Of a stretch of DNA of 64,000 bases, positions 29,318 to 37,930 are shown in pieces. The stretch's first letter is position 1, and each line of letters starts with the position of its first letter. Position numbers and translations under genes: made by a program. Source of the stretch: an uncultured Burkholderiales bacterium (GTDB lineage Bacteria; Pseudomonadota; Gammaproteobacteria; Burkholderiales; Burkholderiaceae_C); assembly GCA_937871935.1 (NCBI GenBank), contig CALMQI010000097.1, positions 1-64,000 on the forward strand, read 5' to 3'. A model generated the notes under the pieces. It was not told where the DNA came from, searched no databases, and saw nothing but the letters and a program-made list of their open reading frames with translations.

Positions 29318-30617
29318 CGTGCTCAAGATCGCGGGGCGCAACCTCTCGCGCTACCGCCGCCGCACGATGCTGACGCTGCTGCTGATCATCATCGGCATGG
29401 TGGCGGTGCTGCTGTTCATCTCGGTCACCGGCTCCTTCAAGGCCATGATGGTGGGCCAGATCACCGACTCGGTGCTCGGGCACCTGCAGGTGCACCGCAG
29501 AGGCTACGTGGCCTCGATCGACACGCTGCCGCTGAACCTCAACATGAGGCCGATGGCCGTGGCCAACGTGGAGGCGGCGTTGAAGCAGGACCCGGCGGTC
29601 GAGACCTGGTCGCCGCGGATCAAGTTCGGTGGCATGTTCAGCAACTTCACCGAGACGACCAGCATCCGCATCAACGGCGTGGACCCGGTGCGCGAGGCGG
29701 CCACGGCGCCGCTGCTGCCGGGCCGCATGGCCGAAGGGCCGAAGGGTGGCGCACTGGTCGAGAAGGGGCAGATCGTGATCCCGCTGCTGCTGGCCCGCGG
29801 CATGAAGGTCAAGGTCGGCGACACCGCGGTGATCGTCGCGACCAACCGCGACGGCTCGGTCAATGGCAAGACCTTCGTCATCCGCAGCGTCACCGAGGCC
29901 ATCTCCGGCCCCGGCGGACGCGATGGCTACATGCACATCGACGATGCGCGCGAATTGCTGCGCATGAAGGACGCCGAGGTCAGCGAGATCGCGATCCGCC
30001 TGCGGGATCCGGCGCAGCTGGATCGCGTCACGGCCGCGCTCAGCGAAGCGCTGGGCTCCATGAAGGGCAAGTCGCCGAGTTCGCCTTCCGGCGCCTCGAG
30101 TGCGGGCACCGTCAACGTTGTGGGGCCGGGCAGCGGCCAGCCGCAACTGGAAGTGCACACCTGGGCCGATCTGTCGCCCTTTGCCAGCCTGGCGCGGATG
30201 ATCGATCTGATGACGGTGTTCATCAAGGTGGTGCTGGTGTCCATCGTGCTGGTCAGCGTGATGAACGTGATGGTCATGGCGGTGTACGAGCGCATCCGCG
30301 AGATCGGCACCATCGCGGCCATCGGCACCCGGCCCTCGCGCATCCTGTCGCTGTTACTCGCCGAAGGTCTGCTGCTGGGCCTCATCGGCACGGTGCTGGG
30401 CACGCTTGTCAGCCTGGCGGCGATCTATGCCATCAACCTGTGGCAGCCGCACTTCGCCTTCGGCCAGCAGTCCGACCTGGTGATGGCGCCGACCATCGCC
30501 GTCGCCCAGGTGGTCACGGTGGCGCTGCTCGTCGTGACGGTGGCGATCCTGGCCAGCCTGCAGCCGGCCTGGAAGGCCTCGCGACTCGACCCGATCAACG
30601 CGCTGCGCCATGTCTGA
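29310..30617 (+). CDS. ABC transporter permease (FtsX/MacB-like)
   Basis: RNLSRYRRRTMLTLLLIIIGMVAVLLF; C-term FtsX TMs and ASLQPAWKASRLDPINALRHV. Confidence 0.9.
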   Translation: MLDVLKIAGRNLSRYRRRTMLTLLLIIIGMVAVLLFISVTGSFKAMMVGQITDSVLGHLQVHRRGYVASIDTLPLNLNMRPMAVANVEAALKQDPAVETWSPRIKFGGMFSNFTETTSIRINGVDPVREAATAPLLPGRMAEGPKGGALVEKGQIVIPLLLARGMKVKVGDTAVIVATNRDGSVNGKTFVIRSVTEAISGPGGRDGYMHIDDARELLRMKDAEVSEIAIRLRDPAQLDRVTAALSEALGSMKGKSPSSPSGASSAGTVNVVGPGSGQPQLEVHTWADLSPFASLARMIDLMTVFIKVVLVSIVLVSVMNVMVMAVYERIREIGTIAAIGTRPSRILSLLLAEGLLLGLIGTVLGTLVSLAAIYAINLWQPHFAFGQQSDLVMAPTIAVAQVVTVALLVVTVAILASLQPAWKASRLDPINALRHV

Positions 30618-30636
30618 TCACAGCCTGGAGAACAAG

Positions 30637-31371
30637 ATGCGCAAGCTGTTGTCCCTGATCGCGCTGGCCTGGCTGCTGCTGGCCGCGCCCGCCTTCGCCG
30701 TCGACGGCACGGCGCTGCTGCAGCAGCTCGACCGCAAGCTGGAACCCGAGAGCTACGAGATGGTGCGCAAGCTCGTCAACATCGAGCCCGACGGTTCGCG
30801 CAAGGAGTTCGTGCTGTATTCGGTGAAGAAGGGCAAGGACAAAATCGCCGCGCTGTTCCTCGACCCGGCCAGCGAACGCGATCGCGCCACGCTGCGGCTG
30901 GGCGAGAACATGTGGCTGTACATCCCCAACGTCGGCAAGCCGCTGCGCATCACCAGCCTGCAATCGGTGACGGGCGGCATCTTCAACAACGCCGACATCC
31001 TGGCGCTGGAGTTCTCGGTCGAGTACACGGTGGAGAAGGTGGTCGAAGAAGCCACCAGCTACACGCTCTCGCTGAAGGCGCGCACCGGTGACGTGGCCTA
31101 CGACCGCCTGACGATGAGGGTCGACAGGAAGACCACGCTGCCACTCTCGATCGAGGCCTACGCGGCCAGCGGGCTGCTGATCAAGACGCTGACCTACAAG
31201 GACATCAAGGACTTCGGCGGCGGCATCAGGCGCCCGGCGACGCTGGAGACCGAGAGCCCGCTGCACAAGGGCTACAAGTCGTTGATGCTTTACGGCTCGA
31301 TCAAGGCACGCAAGGTGGCCGACGAAGTCTTCACGCTGGAGTACCTGCCGCGGTTGAAGGAACTGCGGTGA
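30637..31371 (+). CDS. Outer membrane lipoprotein-sorting (LolA-like) protein
   Basis: Signal peptide MRKLLSLIALAWLLLAAPAFA; LRLGENMWLYIPNVGKPLRITSLQSVTGGIFNNADIL. Confidence 0.75.
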   Translation: MRKLLSLIALAWLLLAAPAFAVDGTALLQQLDRKLEPESYEMVRKLVNIEPDGSRKEFVLYSVKKGKDKIAALFLDPASERDRATLRLGENMWLYIPNVGKPLRITSLQSVTGGIFNNADILALEFSVEYTVEKVVEEATSYTLSLKARTGDVAYDRLTMRVDRKTTLPLSIEAYAASGLLIKTLTYKDIKDFGGGIRRPATLETESPLHKGYKSLMLYGSIKARKVADEVFTLEYLPRLKELR

Positions 31372-32657
31372 GGCTCTGCGCGGCCGGCGCGCTGGCTGCC
31401 CTGACCGCGCTGCTGGCCTTGCCGGCGGCGGCCGCCGACGAGAGCTTCGACGCGTCGGCCTACGACAAGAAGGTGTTCGAGTGGACGGGCCTCGTCGAGG
31501 TGCGGCCCGAGCACCAGTGGTTGCGGCCCGGCTCTGCCGGCTATGTGCTGCAGTACCCGGCGCAGATGCGGCACAGCGCCGACCGGCTGGGCGCAGCGGC
31601 CGAGTTGTCGGCCGTGCTGCGCCACCAGTCGCTCAGCTTCGCTTACACCGGACATGCGAGCGCGATCGACGAACCCCGTGGCTCCGACAGCGACTACCGC
31701 CACTACGAGGCCTACGGTGCCTGGCAGATCGACGCGGGCATTCACGTGCTGGTCGGCAAGCGGGCGCTGCGCTGGGGCAAGGGTTACGCCTGGGCTCCGG
31801 TGGCCTTCCTGGAGCGTGCCAGGGATCCGACCGACCCGGAACTTGCACGCGAAGGCTTCGTGATGGCCACCGCTGCCTGGGTGCGCAGCTTCGACGGGCC
31901 GCTGCAGACGTTGTCGATGACCGCGGCCGCCGTGCCCACCACGTCGGGCCTGAATGAGGACTATGGCGGTGGCACCGGCAGCGCCGGGCACACCAATGCG
32001 GCCCTCAAGCTGTACGGTCTGGTCCTCGACACCGACGTCGACCTGATTTGGGCCGCCGCTGGCAGCCTGGGCCCGCGTTTGGGCATCGACTTCTCGCGCA
32101 ACGTCGGCAGCAATCTGGAGATCCACGGCGAGTGGGCACGTGTGCGCGATGCCGCTCGCGTGACGCTGACGTCCGCCAACGCGCTGCAGACGACGAGCCG
32201 GACCCACACCGCTGCGTTGATCGGCGCACGCTATCTGAACGAGCGCGACACCACGGTCATCGTCGAGTTCTACCGCAACGGCGGTGGCTACACGACGGAC
32301 GAGCTCGGCGCGTTCTACGACCTGGTGCACGCGGCAGCGACCGATCCGACACTCATGCCAGCGGCCGGCCGCGCCGCGGCCCAGGGCTACAACCGGCCGA
32401 ACGCCGCACAGCGCTACGCGTACCTGCGCGTGAGCCAGAAGGAGCCGTTCGACATCCTGGATTTCACGCCCTCGCTGAGCCTGATCGCCAACACCGGCGA
32501 CCACAGCTGGTCGCTGATTCCCGAGGTGCTGTACACGGGCGTCAAGAACATCGAATTGCGGGCGCGGCTGGCGCTGAACCGAGGCGACGCCGGCACCGAA
32601 TACGGCGAGCGCGCCGTGCGCTCGCGCCTGGAGCTGCGTGCACGCTGGTTCTTCTGA
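31368..32657 (+). CDS. Predicted outer membrane beta-barrel protein of the ABC/LolA-like module
   Basis: Signal peptide, beta-rich with C-terminal ...RLELRARWFF (terminal Phe); translationally coupled (overlap) to LolA-like gene. Confidence 0.65.
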   Translation: MRLCAAGALAALTALLALPAAAADESFDASAYDKKVFEWTGLVEVRPEHQWLRPGSAGYVLQYPAQMRHSADRLGAAAELSAVLRHQSLSFAYTGHASAIDEPRGSDSDYRHYEAYGAWQIDAGIHVLVGKRALRWGKGYAWAPVAFLERARDPTDPELAREGFVMATAAWVRSFDGPLQTLSMTAAAVPTTSGLNEDYGGGTGSAGHTNAALKLYGLVLDTDVDLIWAAAGSLGPRLGIDFSRNVGSNLEIHGEWARVRDAARVTLTSANALQTTSRTHTAALIGARYLNERDTTVIVEFYRNGGGYTTDELGAFYDLVHAAATDPTLMPAAGRAAAQGYNRPNAAQRYAYLRVSQKEPFDILDFTPSLSLIANTGDHSWSLIPEVLYTGVKNIELRARLALNRGDAGTEYGERAVRSRLELRARWFF

Positions 32658-32690
32658 CCGCGTCGCGGCCGAGCCGCACGCGAGCCGCTC

Positions 32691-35600
32691 TCAGGCCGCG
32701 CTCAGCTGCTTGTGCACCAGCTCGTAGTACATGCCGCGGCGCTGCACCAGCTCGTCGTGCTTGCCCTGCTCCACGACCTTGCCTTCGTACAGCACGAGGA
32801 TCTTGTCGGCCCGCATGATGGTGCTCAGGCGGTGCGCGATGATCACCGCGGTGCGCCCCTGCAGGATGTCGTTCATGCTGGCGATGATGTTGCTCTCCGA
32901 CTGGGTGTCCAGCGCCGAGGTCGCCTCGTCGAACACCAGCAGCCGCGGGTCGTGGTACAGCGCCCGCGCGATGCACAGGCGCTGGATCTGTCCACCGGAC
33001 AGCCCGGTGCCGCGCTCGCCCACCGTCTGCTCGTAGCCACGCGGCATCTTGCTGATGAAGCCGTGCGCGTCGGCGCGGCGGGCCACCTCTTCGATGCGGC
33101 GCCGGTCCGGCGTGTCGTCGCCGCAGGCGATGTTCTCGGCGATCGTGCCCGAGAACAGCAGGTTGGTCTGCATCACGTAGCCCACCTGTGCCCGGTAGTA
33201 CTCCTTGTCGATCACGTTGATGTCGTAGCCGTCGACCATCAGCTTGCCCTCGGTGGGCGTATAGAAGCCCACCAGCAGCTTGGCCAGCGTGGTCTTGCCC
33301 GAGCCGCTGCGCCCGACGATGGCCACCAGCTCGCCGGGCTTGATCTCGAGGTTGATGTTCTCCAGCACGTAGGGCGTGTCGGCACCGCCATATCGGAAGT
33401 ACACGCCGTCGAACTTGACCTCGCCGCGCAGGTCCGGCAGCGCGACGCGGGTGGCCAGGTCCTCGGGCTTCTGCTCGGGCTCGAGGTCGAGCACATCACC
33501 CAGGCGCTCCATCGCGACCGCGGCGTCGTTGAGCCGGCTCCACAAGCCCACCAGGCCCATCAGCGGCGCGAGCACGCTGCCCATCAGGGCATTGAAGGCC
33601 ATCAGCTGGCCGATGGTCAGCTCGCGCGAGAGCACCAGGCTGGCGCCGGCCCACAGAATGGCGATCGTGGTGGCGGCATTGAGCAGTTGCCCGGCCAGGC
33701 CGACCCAGTTGTTGAACGACTGCGCGCGGTACTGCACCTCGAGCGCCTTGGCGTACTTCATCTCCCACTTCAGCCGCACCGGCCGCTCGATGCCCATGCC
33801 CTTGACGGTCTCGGCGCCGCCCAGAGTTTCCATCAAGTACGACTTGGCGTCGGTCGACGCGCTGAACATCTCGCGCGCGTAGGCCTTGATCTTCGGCGTC
33901 ACCAGCACCGTCAGCACCATGATCGGGATCACGAAGGCGATCAGCAGCAACGTGAGCTTGACGTTGTAGAGGAACATCACCGAGAAGTAGATGAACACCA
34001 TCAACAGGTTCAGCACCGTGGTGACCGTCGACTCGGTGAGAAACGCGCGGATCGTCTGGTTCTCCTGGAAGCGCGCGAAGATATCGCCCGTCTGGCGCTT
34101 GGCGAAGAACGAATACGGCAGCGACAACGTGTGCCTGAAGAACTGCGACATCATCGTGAAGTCGAGCTTGCGCACCATGAAGTTCGACAACGCGGCGCGG
34201 ATCGTCGCCATCACCTGCGTGAACACGCTGGAGATCACCAGCCCGGCAATCAGCAGGTGCAGCAGGTTCACGTTCTGATGCACGATCACGCCGTCCAGGA
34301 TGTTCTGGATGATCATCGGCGGCACGATGCCGAGCACCTGGATCACGAAGGTCGCCAGCATCAGGTGCAGCAGGATCTTGCGGTGCGGAATCAGGTAGCG
34401 CGCGAAGCGCACCCAGGGCGAACGTGAGGCGGTTTCCTCGGCCAGGTTGCTGCGCGGCGTGAACGTCAGGCAGGTGCCGCTCCAGCCGCGCTCGAACTCC
34501 TCCAGGCTCAGCTTCTTGAAGCCGGTGGCCGGGTCGGCCAGCCACACGTGCCGCGCCGACACGCCGTACACCACGACGTAGTGGTAACCCTCCCAGTGGA
34601 CGATGAATGGCAGGTCGAAGCCGCGCAGCGCGTCGAAGGTGCACTGCACGCCGCGCGTGGTGAAGCCGAGCGACTCGCCGGTGCGCGCCAGGCTGTCGAG
34701 CGTGGCGCCCGACGTCGTCACGTTGGCCAGCTCGCGCAGCTTGCCCAGCGTCATGTTGATGCCGTAGTGCTTGCAGATCATGGCCAGGCAGGCCGCACCG
34801 CAGTCCATCTGCTCGGCCTGCTGGATCCAGGCAAAACGCTTGAGCACACGCTCGCCGAGCTCGGCCTTGGACTTCAGGTCGAGCAGCGACGCCGGCTTGC
34901 GTCGCTCGGCCAGGCGCTTCTGCCGCTGCAGTTCACGATCGAGCACCCGCACGCGCTCGGCCAGCACCTCGCGCAGCTTCGGGTTGCGCTCCAGGATGAA
35001 CGTCACCGTCTTTTCCGGGATCACCAGCAGCGCGGTCTCGGTGTGGGCGACCACCGCGGCATCGTGCTCCTGGCGCATCAGGCAGGCCCGCTCGCCGAAG
35101 GTGTCGCCATCGCGCAGCGTGGCCAGCGGGTAGTCGTTACCCTCCTCCTGCCGCACGATGCGCACTTCGCCGTGGCGCACCACGTACAGGCGCCGGTCGT
35201 CGCGCGAGCCCTGCTTGACGATCTCCTTGCCGGCGTCGACCTGCTTGACGCCGACGCTGCGGATGATCTCCTCGAGCTCGTCCTTGTCGACCTTGCCGCG
35301 CAGGTCGAACAGCTGGCTGATCAAGCCACCCGCCGAACCGATGGCGACCCGGCTCGCGACGAACGCACGCGCCGCCGGGTTGGCAGCGATGATCGGCGCC
35401 ACCACCGCGCGTGGGATGATCAGCAGCTCGGTCTTCGCCGACGCGCGCGCCGACACCTCGTGGCGGTGCTCGCGCAGCACCACCATCTCGCCGAACACGT
35501 CGCCGGCCTTGCGCACGCCCTGGCTGACCTCCTTGCCGGCCTCCTCGGCAAAGATGCGCACGGTGCCCGACTTGATCACGCAAAGACCGTCGGCCACGTC

Positions 35601-35747
35601 ACCCGCCTTGCAGGCGGTGTCGCCGAACGCCAGCCAGCGCGACTGCGCCGCCTCGGCGAGGCGCTCGATGTCCTTGCGCGTCAGCGCCGACAGCAGGTCG
35701 ACAGTGGCCAGGAAATCGGCGCGTGACTTCAGCTCTTGCGGGTCCAT
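32691..35747 (-). CDS. Peptidase-containing ABC exporter with two N-terminal cNMP-binding-like domains, C39 peptidase, TMD and NBD
   Basis: C39 triad: QAEQMDCGAACLAM, HWEGYHYVVVYGV, LADPATG; NBD GRSGSGKTTLAK, LSGGQIQRLCIARAL; two cNMP-like repeats (GDVFGEMVVLREH, GDTFGERACLMRQ). Confidence 0.93.
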   Translation of the reverse strand: MDPQELKSRADFLATVDLLSALTRKDIERLAEAAQSRWLAFGDTACKAGDVADGLCVIKSGTVRIFAEEAGKEVSQGVRKAGDVFGEMVVLREHRHEVSARASAKTELLIIPRAVVAPIIAANPAARAFVASRVAIGSAGGLISQLFDLRGKVDKDELEEIIRSVGVKQVDAGKEIVKQGSRDDRRLYVVRHGEVRIVRQEEGNDYPLATLRDGDTFGERACLMRQEHDAAVVAHTETALLVIPEKTVTFILERNPKLREVLAERVRVLDRELQRQKRLAERRKPASLLDLKSKAELGERVLKRFAWIQQAEQMDCGAACLAMICKHYGINMTLGKLRELANVTTSGATLDSLARTGESLGFTTRGVQCTFDALRGFDLPFIVHWEGYHYVVVYGVSARHVWLADPATGFKKLSLEEFERGWSGTCLTFTPRSNLAEETASRSPWVRFARYLIPHRKILLHLMLATFVIQVLGIVPPMIIQNILDGVIVHQNVNLLHLLIAGLVISSVFTQVMATIRAALSNFMVRKLDFTMMSQFFRHTLSLPYSFFAKRQTGDIFARFQENQTIRAFLTESTVTTVLNLLMVFIYFSVMFLYNVKLTLLLIAFVIPIMVLTVLVTPKIKAYAREMFSASTDAKSYLMETLGGAETVKGMGIERPVRLKWEMKYAKALEVQYRAQSFNNWVGLAGQLLNAATTIAILWAGASLVLSRELTIGQLMAFNALMGSVLAPLMGLVGLWSRLNDAAVAMERLGDVLDLEPEQKPEDLATRVALPDLRGEVKFDGVYFRYGGADTPYVLENINLEIKPGELVAIVGRSGSGKTTLAKLLVGFYTPTEGKLMVDGYDINVIDKEYYRAQVGYVMQTNLLFSGTIAENIACGDDTPDRRRIEEVARRADAHGFISKMPRGYEQTVGERGTGLSGGQIQRLCIARALYHDPRLLVFDEATSALDTQSESNIIASMNDILQGRTAVIIAHRLSTIMRADKILVLYEGKVVEQGKHDELVQRRGMYYELVHKQLSAA

Positions 35748-35769
35748 GTCGTTGACGCCGGTGCGCCTT

Positions 35770-36522
35770 TCAGCAGGTCTCGATCAGGTGTTCCTGGGCC
35801 CGGGCGCGCAGCCACCCTTCGCGCAGCACACGCTGGACTTCGGCGCGCGTGGCGTCGTCGAGCTGTGCCGGTTGCCGCGCGTCGACGCGAAAGATCTCGA
35901 ACACCGAGCGATCCGGCGAGACGAACGGCCCGAGCACCTCGCCGACGGCAGCATTGAACACCTTGGCCTCGACATCGCCGCGCAGCGCGCCACGCAGCAC
36001 CTTGCCGATGCGCCCGCCGTTGTCGCGCGTGGCGCCGATCGAATGCTCGCGTGCCATCTCCTCGAAACTGTCGGGGTCGTCGCTCAGCACCGAGATCATC
36101 TCCTTGGCCTTGCCTTCGGAGTCGAGCACCATGTGGCTGACCTCGATGCCGTCGAACTTGGGCGAATTGAGCTTGAAGTACGACTCCACCGCCTGATCGC
36201 TGCACACCTGCTGCAGCATCCTCTCCTGGTACAGGCTGTCGGAGATGAAGGCCTCGAACTCGTCCAGGCTGATGTGCAACGCGTCCAGGTACTTGTTGGT
36301 GTCGGCGGCACGGTGCAGGCCGCGCGCGCGGCGGAACTGGTCGGCTCGTTCCTGGACGTCCTGCTCGGACACGGAAATGCCCACCTTGCGGGCGGCCTGC
36401 ACGGTGAGCCGGTCGCGCACGATCTGCTCGATCAACGCGTCGTACTGGCCACTGAGCCTCAGCGTGCGGATGAAGTCGGTGACGGTGATCGCCTGACCGT
36501 CGATCTTGACGAGAGGGTCCAT
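35770..36522 (-). CDS. PpiC/SurA-like peptidylprolyl isomerase without obvious signal peptide
   Basis: SHMVLDSEGKAKEMISVLSDDPDSFEEMAREHSIGATRDNGGRIGKVLRG. Confidence 0.85.
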   Translation of the reverse strand: MDPLVKIDGQAITVTDFIRTLRLSGQYDALIEQIVRDRLTVQAARKVGISVSEQDVQERADQFRRARGLHRAADTNKYLDALHISLDEFEAFISDSLYQERMLQQVCSDQAVESYFKLNSPKFDGIEVSHMVLDSEGKAKEMISVLSDDPDSFEEMAREHSIGATRDNGGRIGKVLRGALRGDVEAKVFNAAVGEVLGPFVSPDRSVFEIFRVDARQPAQLDDATRAEVQRVLREGWLRARAQEHLIETC

Positions 36523-36556
36523 CTGAAATGCTCCGTGTCGTTGTGGTGTGTGTGTC

Positions 36557-37930
36557 TCAACCGCCGATTTCGCGGAACGGATCGAGCGCCAGGTCGATCA
36601 GGCGCCGCTCGCGCACGACCACCTCGGCGCTGGCCGTCATGCCGTAGCGCAGCGGCACCTTGGTGTCGGCCACCTTGTAGTGGTCGCGCGCCAGCGCCAC
36701 GCGCCCTTCGTACACCGGCAGCTTGGTCTGCGCCGATGGCTTGGTGGCCGGCGAGATGTACTCCAGCGTGCCCTGGATGACGCCGTAGCGCTGATACGGG
36801 AACGCCGCGAACTTCAGCTTGGCCGTCTGGCCCTCGCGCAGGAAGGCGCGGTCGTGTTCGGCGATCTCGATCCTGACCACCGCCTTGGCGCCGGCCGGCG
36901 CGATGCCGCCGAGCGGCATGTTGGCCTGGATCTTGTCGCCGGGCTGGGTCGAGGTGACATCGGTGACGATGCCCGACACCGGCGCCACGATCAGCAGGAA
37001 GTTGTCCTTGTCGATGTTCTCGAAGCGGATGCGCGCCGCCGCCTCGGCGGCCACACGCGCCGCGCTGAGCTGCAGGCGCAGCTTTTCTTCGGCGGTGGTC
37101 AGTTCGTTGGTCGCCGCCTCGTACTCCAGGCGCAGTCGCTTCAGCTCCTCGCCGCTCGATTCGATGCGCGCCTGCGCCTGCGTCAGGTCCTGGCTCTGCA
37201 GCGCGCTCAACTCGCCGACCCGCGACTGGGCCACGCGCAGCGCGTTCTCGGCGGCTTGCAGCGCGCTGCGTTTGCTGTCGACTTGCTGCTGCGACACACC
37301 GCCACCGCCGGTGGCCGAGAACACGCGCTCGAAGCGCTCCAACTCGGCGCGGGCGGCATCCCGCGCGCGGCGTGCGTCCTCGACGTTGGCACGCGCGCCG
37401 GACTCCTGCGCGCGTTGCGCCTCGACCAGCCGGGAGGTGCCGATCGACGTGCGCTTGGCATGCTGCTGTTCCTCGAGCTCCATCGCCTGGCGCAGGGTGG
37501 CCGCCTTGCGTTCGAGCAGCGCCTTCTTCTCGGGGAACTGGCGCCACTCGCGCTCGGCGTTCTCGAGTCGGAGCTGCGCCTGCAGCGAGTTGGCCGCGGC
37601 CTCGACGGCACCGCGCGCATTCAGCCGCGCCAGCACGTCGCCCTTGGACACCGGCTGGCCTTCGGCGATGTACAGGTTGGCCAGCTCGCCGTCGACCGGC
37701 GCGTAGAAGCGCCTGAGTTCGGAGTCCGGCATCAGCGCGCCTTGCGTGGTGACGATCACATCGGCGCGGCCGATGATCGACCAGCCCAGCCCCGCGACCA
37801 CCAGCGCGATCATCGTGTAGACCACGGCGTGCAGCACGCGCCAGGGCTCCGCGGTCAGGATCGCGATGCCTTCGGTGCTGTGGTCGCCGAGCGCCTCGGT
37901 CAGCGGCTTGAGTCGGTAGATGGTCGTCAT
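36557..37930 (-). CDS. HlyD-family membrane fusion protein
   Basis: N-terminal TM, APVDGELANLYIAEGQPVSKGDVLARL, long coiled coil, APVSGIVTDV. Confidence 0.9.
   Translation of the reverse strand: MTTIYRLKPLTEALGDHSTEGIAILTAEPWRVLHAVVYTMIALVVAGLGWSIIGRADVIVTTQGALMPDSELRRFYAPVDGELANLYIAEGQPVSKGDVLARLNARGAVEAAANSLQAQLRLENAEREWRQFPEKKALLERKAATLRQAMELEEQQHAKRTSIGTSRLVEAQRAQESGARANVEDARRARDAARAELERFERVFSATGGGGVSQQQVDSKRSALQAAENALRVAQSRVGELSALQSQDLTQAQARIESSGEELKRLRLEYEAATNELTTAEEKLRLQLSAARVAAEAAARIRFENIDKDNFLLIVAPVSGIVTDVTSTQPGDKIQANMPLGGIAPAGAKAVVRIEIAEHDRAFLREGQTAKLKFAAFPYQRYGVIQGTLEYISPATKPSAQTKLPVYEGRVALARDHYKVADTKVPLRYGMTASAEVVVRERRLIDLALDPFREIGG

Noticed and set aside
32712-34427. 571-aa plus-strand ORF over the ABC exporter
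   Set aside because: Antisense shadow ORF rich in His/Gln/Arg; the minus-strand C39-ABC gene has clear motifs.
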